The notes beneath the pieces are model-generated. The model searched no databases. It saw only the letters and a program-made list of their open reading frames with translations, and was not told the DNA's origin. From the NCBI RefSeq assembly GCF_003347635.1, contig NZ_QDFY01000001.1, forward strand, positions 496,001 through 560,000: 64,000 nucleotides of DNA. The letters run 5' to 3'. The number at the start of each line of letters is the position of its first letter. The first letter of the stretch is position 1. The DNA comes from Sphingosinicella terrae. Its GTDB lineage: Bacteria > Pseudomonadota > Alphaproteobacteria > Sphingomonadales > Sphingomonadaceae. The translations under genes and the position numbers were made by a program. Below are positions 17,457 through 26,500 of the stretch, one piece after another.

Positions 17457-17969
17457 TTGGTCACTTTCGCGCTGTTCGAGGATGAAGCGGCCGTCGCTCG
17501 GGTGGACGAGGCACAAGTCGCGGCGCTTACCCGCGCTGCGACCGACGCCACTTTCTATCGCGAAGGCATGAACGCCGAGCAGATCGCCGCCAATCGCCAC
17601 GTCGTCGCGATCAGCGGCCCGACTGCCATGGCCGCGGCGGCAAGCGACCGTCAGCGGCTGGTCGCGGCCCTGGTCGAGCGGGACCTTGCCGGCTTCGTCA
17701 TCGCTACCCGACATGCCGCCGACAACCTCGAACTCGACTGGCTCATGGTCGATCCGGCGCATCACGGCTCGGGTCTCGCCGCGCGCTTGACGGAAGCCGC
17801 GCTGCACTGGCTCGGCGCGGGCGAGCCGATCTGGCTCACCGTCATCCAGCATAACGAGCGGGCGATCCGCTTCTACCGCCGTTTCGGCTTCGAGATCGAA
17901 GGCGAGACCGACCCGAAACGGCCGGTGCCGACCTGGATCATGCGCCGTGCGGCCGGGACTCTCGGCTGA
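17457..17969 (+). CDS. GNAT-family N-acetyltransferase
   Basis: 170 residues from TTG 17457, chosen because GGAG lies six bases upstream and the alternative in-frame ATG (17142) would place a repeat element and low-homology sequence inside the protein. The acetyl-CoA-binding region is LDWLMVDPAHHGSGLAARL, a motif A of the Q/RxxGxG/A type in the form HHGSGLA, and the C-terminal strand is ERAIRFYRRFGFEIEG. Substrate unknown; small-molecule or protein N-terminal acetylation are both possible. Confidence 0.82.
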   Translation: MVTFALFEDEAAVARVDEAQVAALTRAATDATFYREGMNAEQIAANRHVVAISGPTAMAAAASDRQRLVAALVERDLAGFVIATRHAADNLELDWLMVDPAHHGSGLAARLTEAALHWLGAGEPIWLTVIQHNERAIRFYRRFGFEIEGETDPKRPVPTWIMRRAAGTLG

Positions 17970-18058
17970 TCCGGCCGCATCCGGCCAGCCCGGCCGCGCC
18001 TTCGCCCGAAATGAAACCCGGGCACCGCCGGCACGGTTGAAGGGGCGAAAGGACAGAC

Positions 18059-18988
18059 ATGAACAGATCGACCAGCGCGATCGCCTTGCCTTCCCCGGTC
18101 CAGCGCGGGGTGGACGCCTTTGCCGCCAGGATGATGGCCCCGGAGGGCGGCCCGGCCTTCGACTTCGCCTCGCCCCGCGACGAGCCGGCCCTGATCGCCG
18201 CAGATTCGGTCTCGTGGCGGGTGTTCAGGAACCCGGTCAGCCTTTTCATCGGCGGCGTCGCCGCCGTCCTGCTCGAACTCGCCGAGCCGCGGGTGCGCGA
18301 CGGCGTCTGGCAGAATAGCAGCTTCCGCCGCCGCCCGCTCGAACGCCTGCAGCGGACCGGGCTCGCCGCCATGATCACCGTCTACGGTGCCCGCAGCCGC
18401 GCCGAGGCGATGATCGCCGGCGTGGGCCGGCTGCACGGCAGGATCGCCGGCCGGACCAGCGAAGGCCAGGCCTATCGCGCCGACGATCCCGAACTGCTCG
18501 ACTGGGTCCAGGCAACGGCGAGCTTCGGCTTTCTCAACGCCTATTCGGCCTATGTCCGTCCGCTCTCCCAGCGCGAGCTCGATGCAGGCTATGCGGAGGG
18601 CGCGGTGCCGGCCCGCCTTTACGGCGCCGTGGGCGCCCCGCGCTGCGCCGCCGAGCAGGCCGACTTGTTCGAGCGCGCGCGCGGGCGGCTCGTGCCGTCG
18701 CCGATCGTCCACGAGTTTCTCGACATCATGAAGCGGGTGCCGGCCCTTCCCGGAGCGGCGCGTCCGCTGCAGCGTCTGCTGCTGAAGGCGGCGGTCGAGC
18801 TGCTGCCGCACTGGGTACGCGAGCGCCTGGGCCTCGGCACGGCCTGGTCGCTGCGACGCTGGGAGCGCAGGGCGGTGAAGCTGATCGCCGGCGCCGCCGA
18901 TCGGATGATGATCCGTTCGTCGCCGGCCGTCCAGGCTTGCCGCCGGCTGGGGCTGCCCGACGATTATCTTTGGTCCTCCCGTCGCTGA
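18059..18988 (+). CDS. MpaB-like oxygenase (DUF2236 family)
   Basis: 309 residues, with GAAAGGAC ahead of the ATG. Recognised by the DUF2236 layout: SWRVFRNPVSLFIGGVAAVL near residue 60, the GARSRAEAMIAGVGRLHGRI block, and ATASFGFLNAYSAY. The family includes latex-clearing and MpaB oxygenases that bind heme b; the His of RLHGRI is a candidate ligand. It is followed after ten bases by an MBL-fold hydrolase gene, so the two may be expressed together. The substrate is unknown. Confidence 0.75.
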   Translation: MNRSTSAIALPSPVQRGVDAFAARMMAPEGGPAFDFASPRDEPALIAADSVSWRVFRNPVSLFIGGVAAVLLELAEPRVRDGVWQNSSFRRRPLERLQRTGLAAMITVYGARSRAEAMIAGVGRLHGRIAGRTSEGQAYRADDPELLDWVQATASFGFLNAYSAYVRPLSQRELDAGYAEGAVPARLYGAVGAPRCAAEQADLFERARGRLVPSPIVHEFLDIMKRVPALPGAARPLQRLLLKAAVELLPHWVRERLGLGTAWSLRRWERRAVKLIAGAADRMMIRSSPAVQACRRLGLPDDYLWSSRR

Positions 18989-18998
18989 ACGGCTGCGC

Positions 18999-19988
18999 AT
19001 GCGCCCGAACCTCCATCCGCGGCTGATCAACGGCCGCTTCGGCGATCCCGGCCTGTTCGTCGAGATGCTCCACCGGCGCGGAGCCCTGCTGGTCGACCTC
19101 GGCGACCTGTCGCCGCTTTCGCCGCGCGACCTGCTGCGGGTGACGCATGTGCTGGTCACCCATATGCACATGGACCATTTCATCGGATTCGACGCGTTGC
19201 TGCGCGTGTCGGTCGGCCGCGACAAGACGATCCGCATGGCTGGGCCGCGCGGTCTCGCGACCCGTGTCCACCATAAGCTGCTCGGCTACGAATGGGACCT
19301 GGTCGACCGGTATGACAGCGATCTGGTGTTCGAGGTCACCGAGCTGCACGAGGGCGGTCGCACCCGATTCGCCCGCTTCCGCTTCAAGCGCAGGTTCGCG
19401 CGCGAGGACGAGCGGAATGGAGAGGCATGCGGCGGGATGGTGGGCGAAGGCGACGGCTTCCGGATCCGGGCGGCCCTGCTCGAGCATCATGGACCGTGCC
19501 TGGGATTCGCCGTCGCCGAGCCGGCCCATGCCAATGTCTGGAAGAATCGTCTCGCCGAGCGCGGACTTGCCGCCGGGCCTTGGCTGCAGGCGCTGAAACG
19601 GGCGGTGATCGAAGGCCGACCCGACGACTGGCCGGTCGCGCTGCCGGACGGCACCGCCGGCACGCTCGGATCGCTGCGCGAGCTGGTCACGATCGGCGAG
19701 GGCCAGAAGATTGCCTACGTCACCGACGTCGCGGATACGCCCGCCAACCGGGAGGCGATCGCTCGCCTCGCGGCCGGTGCGGACCTCCTGTTCATCGAGG
19801 GGAGCTTCGCCGCGGAGGACGCTGCCCAGGCGCGGCTTCGCGCCCATCTCACCACCCGCGCCGCCGGGGAGATCGCCCGCGCCGCCGGCGCGCGACGAGT
19901 CGAACCTTTCCATTTCTCGCCGCGCTACGAGGGCGAGGAGGCGCGGATGATCGCGGAGGTGGAGGCGGCGTTCCGCGGCGGGGCGTGA
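18999..19988 (+). CDS. MBL-fold metallo-hydrolase, ribonuclease Z-like
   Basis: 329 residues. The metal-binding motif HMHMDH (VLVTHMHMDHFIGFD, residues about 50-64) is that of the metallo-beta-lactamase superfamily. Further ligand candidates are LLEHHG in the middle, the Asp of YVTDVADT and the His of EPFHFSPRY at the end, arranged as in RNase Z-like proteins. Unlike canonical RNase Z the N-terminus is short of the usual strand and 329 residues includes a long insert, so a role in tRNA 3' processing is uncertain. Confidence 0.75.
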   Translation: MRPNLHPRLINGRFGDPGLFVEMLHRRGALLVDLGDLSPLSPRDLLRVTHVLVTHMHMDHFIGFDALLRVSVGRDKTIRMAGPRGLATRVHHKLLGYEWDLVDRYDSDLVFEVTELHEGGRTRFARFRFKRRFAREDERNGEACGGMVGEGDGFRIRAALLEHHGPCLGFAVAEPAHANVWKNRLAERGLAAGPWLQALKRAVIEGRPDDWPVALPDGTAGTLGSLRELVTIGEGQKIAYVTDVADTPANREAIARLAAGADLLFIEGSFAAEDAAQARLRAHLTTRAAGEIARAAGARRVEPFHFSPRYEGEEARMIAEVEAAFRGGA

Positions 19989-20210
19989 GCCGCGCGCGAT
20001 CGGAACCTCTCCGCGCTTGCGCGGGTTGAAGCGTGTCTGGAACGGCCGTCGTGGCCGAACGGTCCGTCTCGCCCCCGAAACGGACCGTGGCCGGCCCGTT
20101 GTCGGCCCGCGACGACCCGCCCTGGCGCCGGGGAACGGTGCCGTGGCGGAGCGGTTGGGGATTGGCTCGGCGCGCGGGGTGCCGGGTTCATCCGTTCCAT
20201 GGAGTAGATC

Positions 20211-20612
20211 ATGATCCGCACCGTCTTCCTGACGAGCCTGCTCGCGCTCGCCGCTCCGGCCGTCGCCCAGGACGCTTCGTCGCCGCCCAGCCCGCCTGAA
20301 AGCGGGACGCCGCCCGCCACCGACCCTGCCACCGAGACGCCCGCCCAGCCCTCGGCACGGCCGGCGACCGAGCAGGAGGTCGGGACCCTGGTCGCGGGCG
20401 AGTTCCCGCGCCGTGACCTCGACAGTAACGGCTCGCTCAACCAGGAGGAGTTCACCTCCTGGCTCGGCGAACTGATGTCGCGCTCGCCGGGCGGAGCGGC
20501 GGGTGGCGATCCGGATGCGCGGGTCGCCTCGGCCTTCGGCCAGGCCGATGCCGACGGCAGCGGCACGGTCAGCCCGGCCGAGATGATCGCCCTGCTGTCG
20601 CGCCACCATTGA
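20211..20612 (+). CDS. Secreted EF-hand protein
   Basis: 133 residues with a signal peptide (LLALAAPAVAQD). A Pro/Thr/Ser-rich linker spans residues 22-55. Two calcium-binding loops are visible: DLDSNGSLNQEEF near residue 70 and DADGSGTVSPAEM near residue 115, both with acidic residues at positions 1, 3, 5 and a Glu at or near position 12. A GGAG site precedes the ATG. Likely periplasmic calcium binding; no enzyme domain. The preceding 222 bases hold no recognisable gene. Confidence 0.8.
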   Translation: MIRTVFLTSLLALAAPAVAQDASSPPSPPESGTPPATDPATETPAQPSARPATEQEVGTLVAGEFPRRDLDSNGSLNQEEFTSWLGELMSRSPGGAAGGDPDARVASAFGQADADGSGTVSPAEMIALLSRHH

Positions 20613-20619
20613 GGGGAAG

Positions 20620-20651
20620 GGGCGGCCGCGCCCGCAAGGCCGCGGCCGCCC
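20620..20651. terminator. Hairpin between convergent genes
   Basis: A perfect 11-base stem GGGCGGCCGCG / CGCGGCCGCCC with a ten-base loop lies between the EF-hand gene and the converging DUF6491 gene. It lacks a strong U-tract but its position suits a bidirectional terminator. Confidence 0.6.
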
Positions 20652-20674
20652 ACGCCTCAACCAGCGCCCGCATC

Positions 20675-21088
20675 CTAGTCGTTCCGGCGGCGCTCGCGGT
20701 GGGAGCGAACCTCCTCGTCACTGAGACGGCGGACATTGCCGACCGGACAGGTGCGCGGAAAATTGCGGTCGGGGACCACGATCTCGGCGTCGAGGCCCTG
20801 GCACACCCAGCTTCCGCCGCCGCGGCTGCGAATTCCGATCCGGGTCTGCCAGTCCACGTCGGGGCAACTGCCGAGTAGTTCCAGCCGGAAGATGCGGTTG
20901 GCGCCGACGGTCACGTAGACGTGGTCGTCATCGTCGGCATGGAAGCCGTTGACCTGGCCGGGAAGGAAGCATTGCCGATCGCCCGAGCGGGTCGAGGCGG
21001 AATCGGGGCCGTCGGCCGGTGCGCAGGCGGTGACGATCGTCGTTCCCAGCAACGAAGCGGCAAGGGCAAAGGCAAAGCGGTTCGACAT
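20675..21088 (-). CDS. DUF6491-family lipoprotein
   Basis: 137 residues with an AGGAGG site upstream. The lipobox IVTAC places the lipidated Cys at residue 22. The mature part has the DUF6491 pattern: CFLPGQVNGFHADDDDHVYV, then GANRIFRLELLGSCPDVDW, RIGIRSRGGGSWVCQGLDAEI and CPVGNVRRLSDEE. Four cysteines may form disulfides. Function unknown in the family. Confidence 0.8.
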   Translation of the reverse strand: MSNRFAFALAASLLGTTIVTACAPADGPDSASTRSGDRQCFLPGQVNGFHADDDDHVYVTVGANRIFRLELLGSCPDVDWQTRIGIRSRGGGSWVCQGLDAEIVVPDRNFPRTCPVGNVRRLSDEEVRSHRERRRND

Positions 21089-21346
21089 GGCGATTCCTCC
21101 TGTCAGCCGTCCAACCCAGCAACCGCGCCCACCCTAAGGCGGTTCCAGAGGGGGTCGTCAATCCTGCGGTGCGGCGCGATCCGGCTGGCTCGCCGGGGGG
21201 CGCCGCCAAGGCTTCGCCCTGCGGCTCGTCGGGGGAGATCGGTCATGGCCGGGCGTGAACCGGCATCGGGACGAGGCGGTTCCCCGAGGGTGGCGGATGC
21301 GGTTCGTTGCTGCTATTCGTTCGCTTCTTGTTCCAGGGAGGCCGAA

Positions 21347-22600
21347 TTGGCCCAGAGATCCGGCGGAGCCGACCTTCCGCTCCATGGCGGCCGCGTCCCC
21401 GCCTGGCTCGGCCAGCGCATGACGCGGCTTGGCACCGTCATCTGCGAGGCGATCGTGCACCATTATGGCCGCGACGAACTGCTGCGGCGCCTTGCCCATC
21501 CGTTCTGGTTCCAGTCGTTCGGCGCCGTGATGGGGATGGACTGGCATTCTTCGGGAATCACCACCAGCGTCATCGGCGCGCTCAAGCGCGGGCTCAACCC
21601 GATCTCCGGAGAGCTCGGCGTCCATGTGTGCGGCGGCCGCGGCCGCCACTCGCGCCGCACGCCGGCGGAGCTGATCGCCGCCGGCGACAGGAGCGGGTTC
21701 GACGGAGAAGAGCTGGCCCGAGCCAGCCGCCTTGTCGCCAAGGTCGACAGTGCCGCCGTCCAGGACGGGTTCGACCTCTATCTCCACGGATTCATCGTCA
21801 CCGACGAAGGCCGTTGGACGGTCGTCCAGCAGGGCATGCGCGGCGAGACGCGGCGCGCGCGCCGCTATCACTGGCTGTCGGAGGGCCTCCAGAGCTTCGT
21901 CGACGCGCCGCACGCGGCGATCGAGGGACGGACCGAGGGCATCATCGTCAACCTTGTCGACCGGCGGGCGGAGCCGTCGCGCCAGGCGCAGCTCGGCCTG
22001 CTCGCCGAACTCGGGCCGGACCGGCTCGCCCGGGAAGCGGCTGCGCTCGAACGCCGCGTGGTAGCGGCCGCGCCCGCGGATCAGCCGCTGCTCCCCGACC
22101 TGTTCCTGCCCGACCGCCACGACGTTCGCGCCGAGGATATCGTCGTCCGCCGACTCCACGGCGCCCTGGCGGCGGCGGCCGAACTCGGCCCGAAGGACTT
22201 CCCGGAGCTACTGCTGGTGCCGGGAGTAGGGGCCCGCACCGTCCGTTCGATCGCGATGGTGGCCGAGGTGATCCACGGCGCCCCGTGCCGCTTCTCGGAC
22301 CCGGCCCGCTTCTCGCTCGCCCATGGCGGCAAGGACCGCCACCCGTTCCCGGTGCCGACCCAGGTCTTCGACCGCACGATCGACGTGCTCAAGACGGCGG
22401 TCGGCAAGGCGAAGCTGGGGCAGGAGGAGAAGATCGACGCGATCCGTCGGCTCGACGCGCAGGCGCGGCGGCTCGAGCGGCACGCAAGCGGGCCCTCGGT
22501 CGATGCCTATTTGGCGGAGGAGCGGCGGCGCTCGCCGGAATATGGCGGCCGGTCGGTGTTCGGATGGGAAGGCGGCCAGGACGGGCGCCGCGCCGGGTGA
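21347..22600 (+). CDS. DUF763 family protein
   Basis: 417 residues. The start chosen is TTG 21347, preceded by AGGGAGG six bases upstream and matching the family N-terminus ([19 protein letters not shown]). ATG 21245 in the same frame also has a GGGGGAG site but adds 34 residues without family character. Conserved DUF763 blocks are [20 protein letters not shown]-type (GALKRGLNP), [14 protein letters not shown] and [12 protein letters not shown], the last resembling a helix-hairpin-helix. Function not established; the HhH-like element hints at nucleic-acid binding. Confidence 0.82.
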   Translation: MAQRSGGADLPLHGGRVPAWLGQRMTRLGTVICEAIVHHYGRDELLRRLAHPFWFQSFGAVMGMDWHSSGITTSVIGALKRGLNPISGELGVHVCGGRGRHSRRTPAELIAAGDRSGFDGEELARASRLVAKVDSAAVQDGFDLYLHGFIVTDEGRWTVVQQGMRGETRRARRYHWLSEGLQSFVDAPHAAIEGRTEGIIVNLVDRRAEPSRQAQLGLLAELGPDRLAREAAALERRVVAAAPADQPLLPDLFLPDRHDVRAEDIVVRRLHGALAAAAELGPKDFPELLLVPGVGARTVRSIAMVAEVIHGAPCRFSDPARFSLAHGGKDRHPFPVPTQVFDRTIDVLKTAVGKAKLGQEEKIDAIRRLDAQARRLERHASGPSVDAYLAEERRRSPEYGGRSVFGWEGGQDGRRAG

Positions 22601-22703
22601 GGGCACCGCCCCGCCGCTCTGCTCGCGCCTGTTTGGATGTCGGCGTCGTTTCCGGACCGAGGGACGATTCCCTCCCGGGCGAAATCGCTCTATCTCCCCC
22701 GGC

Positions 22704-23300
22704 ATGGCTTCCCAGGAAATAGAGGCGCTGACCCAGGCGCTCGCCCGCCTGCCCGGTCTCGGGCCCCGTTCGGCGAGGCGGGCGGTGCTGCACCTCATGA
22801 AGAAGCGCGAGACCGCGCTCACCCCCCTGCTGCGGGCGTTGGAGCGGGTCAGCGAGCGCCTCTCGGTCTGTTCGGTCTGCGGCAATGTCGACACGTCCGA
22901 TCCGTGCGGGATCTGCGCCGACGAACGGCGTGACGGACGCCTTCTCTGCGTCGTTGAGGAAGTATCGGATTTGTGGGCACTCGATCGGGCGCGCCTCTTC
23001 CCCGGGCGTTTCCACGTGCTCGGCGGCCGGCTTTCGGCACTGGAAGGCGTCCGGCCGGAGGATCTCTCCATCGACAAGCTCGTGTCCCGCATCGCCGCCG
23101 GCGGAATCGACGAGGTCGTGCTGGCGATGAACGCAACGCTCGAGGGCCAGACCACCGCTCATTATCTGGCGGAACGGCTCGAAACTTTTCCGGTGCGACT
23201 GACCCAGCTGGCCCATGGTCTCCCGGTCGGCGGCGAGCTCGACTATCTCGACGAAGGCACACTTGCTCAGGCTTTGCGGGCGCGGCGCCCCGTCGCCTGA
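22704..23300 (+). CDS. recR: Recombination mediator protein RecR
   Basis: 198 residues from ATG 22704. HhH region [19 protein letters not shown] at the start, a four-Cys zinc finger [16 protein letters not shown] near residue 55, and a Toprim domain ([16 protein letters not shown]) follow; the end matches [18 protein letters not shown]. RecR acts with RecO and RecF to load RecA on single-stranded gaps. The usual neighbours dnaX and the YbaB gene are not adjacent here. Confidence 0.97.
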   Translation: MASQEIEALTQALARLPGLGPRSARRAVLHLMKKRETALTPLLRALERVSERLSVCSVCGNVDTSDPCGICADERRDGRLLCVVEEVSDLWALDRARLFPGRFHVLGGRLSALEGVRPEDLSIDKLVSRIAAGGIDEVVLAMNATLEGQTTAHYLAERLETFPVRLTQLAHGLPVGGELDYLDEGTLAQALRARRPVA

Positions 23301-23579
23301 ATTCGACTTCCGGTCACAGCTTCGTCATCGGCTTCATTTAGCCTCCATTCCGGCTGGACAGTCGTCCCGGCCGGCGTCACTCTGTTCCGTCATGACAGGA
23401 CAAGGGCCGAGTCGCGCCGCCCAAGTCGAGGGGCGCGCCGGACCGTGGCTTCCACTTGGGGGCTCCGTGGGTTCTGCTGGACGGGGAATGTTTAGGAGCG
23501 GCCGGGCAAGTCCTCCGATTGCTGTTTGTTTCTGGGGATGGCGCGTCCACCGTGCATTGCAATCCAAGGGGGGAGAGAC

Positions 23580-26500
23580 ATGCCTACCTATAACGGCACC
23601 AACGGCAACAATGTCATCAACGGCAGCAATTTCGACGACATCATTAATGGCCTGGGCGGCAACGATGTCTTGAGAGGGCGGCGCGGCAACGATTTCATCA
23701 ATGGCGGGTCCGGCCATGACGAGCTGGACGGCGACGAAGGCAACGACACCCTCTATGGCGGCACCGGCAATGACGAGATCCATGGCGGCGACGGCAACGA
23801 TGTCGCTCATGGCGAGGCGGACGACGACCAGCTGTTCGGCGACGATGGCAACGACACGCTGACCGGGGGCGCTGGCCAGGACGAACTCGACGGAGGCCGC
23901 GACAATGATTCGCTCGACGGCGGCGAGGGCCACGACATCCTCCAGGGCGGCGATGGCAATGACAGCCTGACCGGCGGCGGCGGCAACGACATCATCGACG
24001 GCGGCAACGGGTTCGACACCGCTTATTATTCCGGTTCGATCTTCGAATACAGCTTCTACGGCCCGCTCTTCGGCATCATGGCAATCGTTCATGCCGGAGG
24101 CGCCGGCGCCGACGGTTCGGACCTGCTGGTCCGGGTCGAGCGCCTCGTATTCGCGGACGCGGTGATCGACCTCACCGGCAACAATGCTCCGATCGCCATC
24201 GACGACGCCGCTGCCACCAATGAGGATATCGGCACCTACAGCAGCGGCGGCGCCAGCGTTCTCGACAATGATTTCGACTTCGAGGGCAATGCGCTGAGCG
24301 TGACGCCCGGCAGCTTCAACGGCGCGTTCGGCACGCTCACCCTGAACGCCGACGGAACCTATAGCTACACGCCCTACGCTTCGACCCAGGCGCTGGCGGC
24401 GGGACAGACGGTCCAGGACAATTTCAGCTATACCGTGTCCGACGGCAGCCTCACCGATACCGGCACGCTCACGATCACGATCGGCGGCCTCAACGACGCG
24501 CCCGTCGCCAACGCCGATGCCGCCTCCACGGGCGAGAATGCGGCGATCCTGGTCGATGTCCTCGCCAACGATACCGACGTCGACAATGGCGCGGTGCTGA
24601 TCGTCGTCGCCGCCTCGGCGCCGGCCGGGCAGGGCAGCGCCTCGGTGGTCGGCAACCAGGTCGAGTTCGATCCGGGCAGCGACTTCGACGATCTCGCGGT
24701 CGGCGAGAGCGAAATCGTGCTGGTGAGCTACACGATCGAGGACGAGCATGGCGCCTCCTCGAGTTCCACGATCAGCATCACCGTCACCGGCACCAATGAC
24801 GGTCCGGTCGCCAATCCGGATGCCGCCTCGACCGGCGAGAATGCGGCGATCCTGGTCGATGTCCTCGCCAACGATACCGATGTCGACAATGGCGCGGTGC
24901 TGACCGTCGCCGCCGCCTCGGCGCCGGCCGGGCAGGGCAGCGCCTCGGTGGTCGGCAACCAGGTCGGGTTCGATCCGGGCAGCGACTTCGACGATCTCGC
25001 TGTCGGCGAGAGCGAAATCGTGCTGGTCAGCTACACGATCGAGGACGAGCATGGCGCCTCGTCCAGCTCCACGATCAGCATCACCGTGACCGGCGCGAAC
25101 GATGCGCCGACCGTCGATGCCGGCGGCACCGATGCCTCCGGCTCGGTGACCGAATTTCCGAACGGGGATCCGAACGAGAATGCCTTCGTCCACCAGGACA
25201 GCGGCACGGTCGCTTTCGACGATCCCGATCTCTCCGATACGCACAGCGCGAGCTTCGCGCCGCAGGGCGGCTCCTATGTCGGCACCTTCACCCTCGATCC
25301 GGTCGACCAGATCGGCGACGGCGTCGGGTGGAATTTCAGCGTCGACGACAGTGCGATCGATTTCCTCGACGAAGGCGAGGTGCTGACCCAGACCTATGTC
25401 ATCGAGATAGACGACGGGAATGGCGGCACCGTCACCCAGGACGTGACCATCACCATCACCGGCGCCGGCGACAATCTTCCCCCGGACGCGGTCGACGATT
25501 CCTATGACGCCACCGGCAACGTGACGCTCACGGTGACCGCCGCCGGCGGCGTGCTCGCCAACGACAGCGACGATGCCGGGGTCGGCACCGATCCGGGCGA
25601 GACCCCGGTCACCGCCTATGACAGCGTCTCCGCCAATGGCGGCACGGTGTCGATGAATCCGGACGGGTCGTTCAGCTACACGTCGGCGCCAGGCTTCACC
25701 GGAACCGACAGCTTCACCTACACGATCACCGACGCCGACGGCGAGACCGATACCGCTACCGTCACCATCAATGTCGAGAGCAGCGTCTGGTTCATCGACA
25801 ACGGCGCCGTCGGCAGCGCCAATCTCGGCACCCAGGCCGACCCCTATACCAGCCTCGCCGCCTTCAATGCGGCGCAAGGCGCGCCCGACGGTCCCGCGGA
25901 AGGCGAGACCGTCTATCTTCGCGAGGGCCTCGGCACCTATGCCGAAGCGGACGGCATCAACCTGCTGGACGGCCAAGTGCTGGTCGGCGGCGGCCAGGAC
26001 CTCGTCATCGGCGGGGATCTGATCGAGTCCGGCACCGGACGGCCGACCATCGTCACCACCGGCCCCGGCGGCCATGGCGTCGAGCTCGCCCAGGACAACA
26101 GCCTGTCGGGCTTCGACATCGGCACGACCACCGGCGCCGGCATTGCCGACGGCGGCGGCAGCGTCGGCACCCTAGCCGTTGCCGACGTCGCCAAGACCGG
26201 TGCCGGCCAGATCGCCGACATCGACCAGGGCGGCACCGTCTCCGTCCAGCTCAACACCGCCCAGTCGACCGCATCGGCCGGCGGCGCGATCGATCTCGCG
26301 GGCCTTTCCGGCAGCTTCGCGGTCACCGGCGGCACCCTCATCGCCGGCGCCCATGGCGGCGGCGGCGTGGTCGTCTCGGGATCGACCGGGCTTGCGGTCA
26401 GCCTCGCCGGCAATGTCGTCCTGGCGACCGGAGCAGCCGACGCGGTCCGCTTCGACGGCAATAGCAGCGGCGGCCTCTCGCTCGGCGGCACGGTCGACAT

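Noticed and set aside
23580-24040. Possible CRISPR array in repetitive DNA
   Set aside because: The repeats are in-frame nonapeptide codons with variable sequence, not equal repeats with unique spacers, and no cas genes are near.
23334-26075. 913-codon minus-strand frame opposite the RTX gene
   Set aside because: Shadow of the repetitive GC-rich RTX and cadherin-like codons; low-complexity translation without homology.
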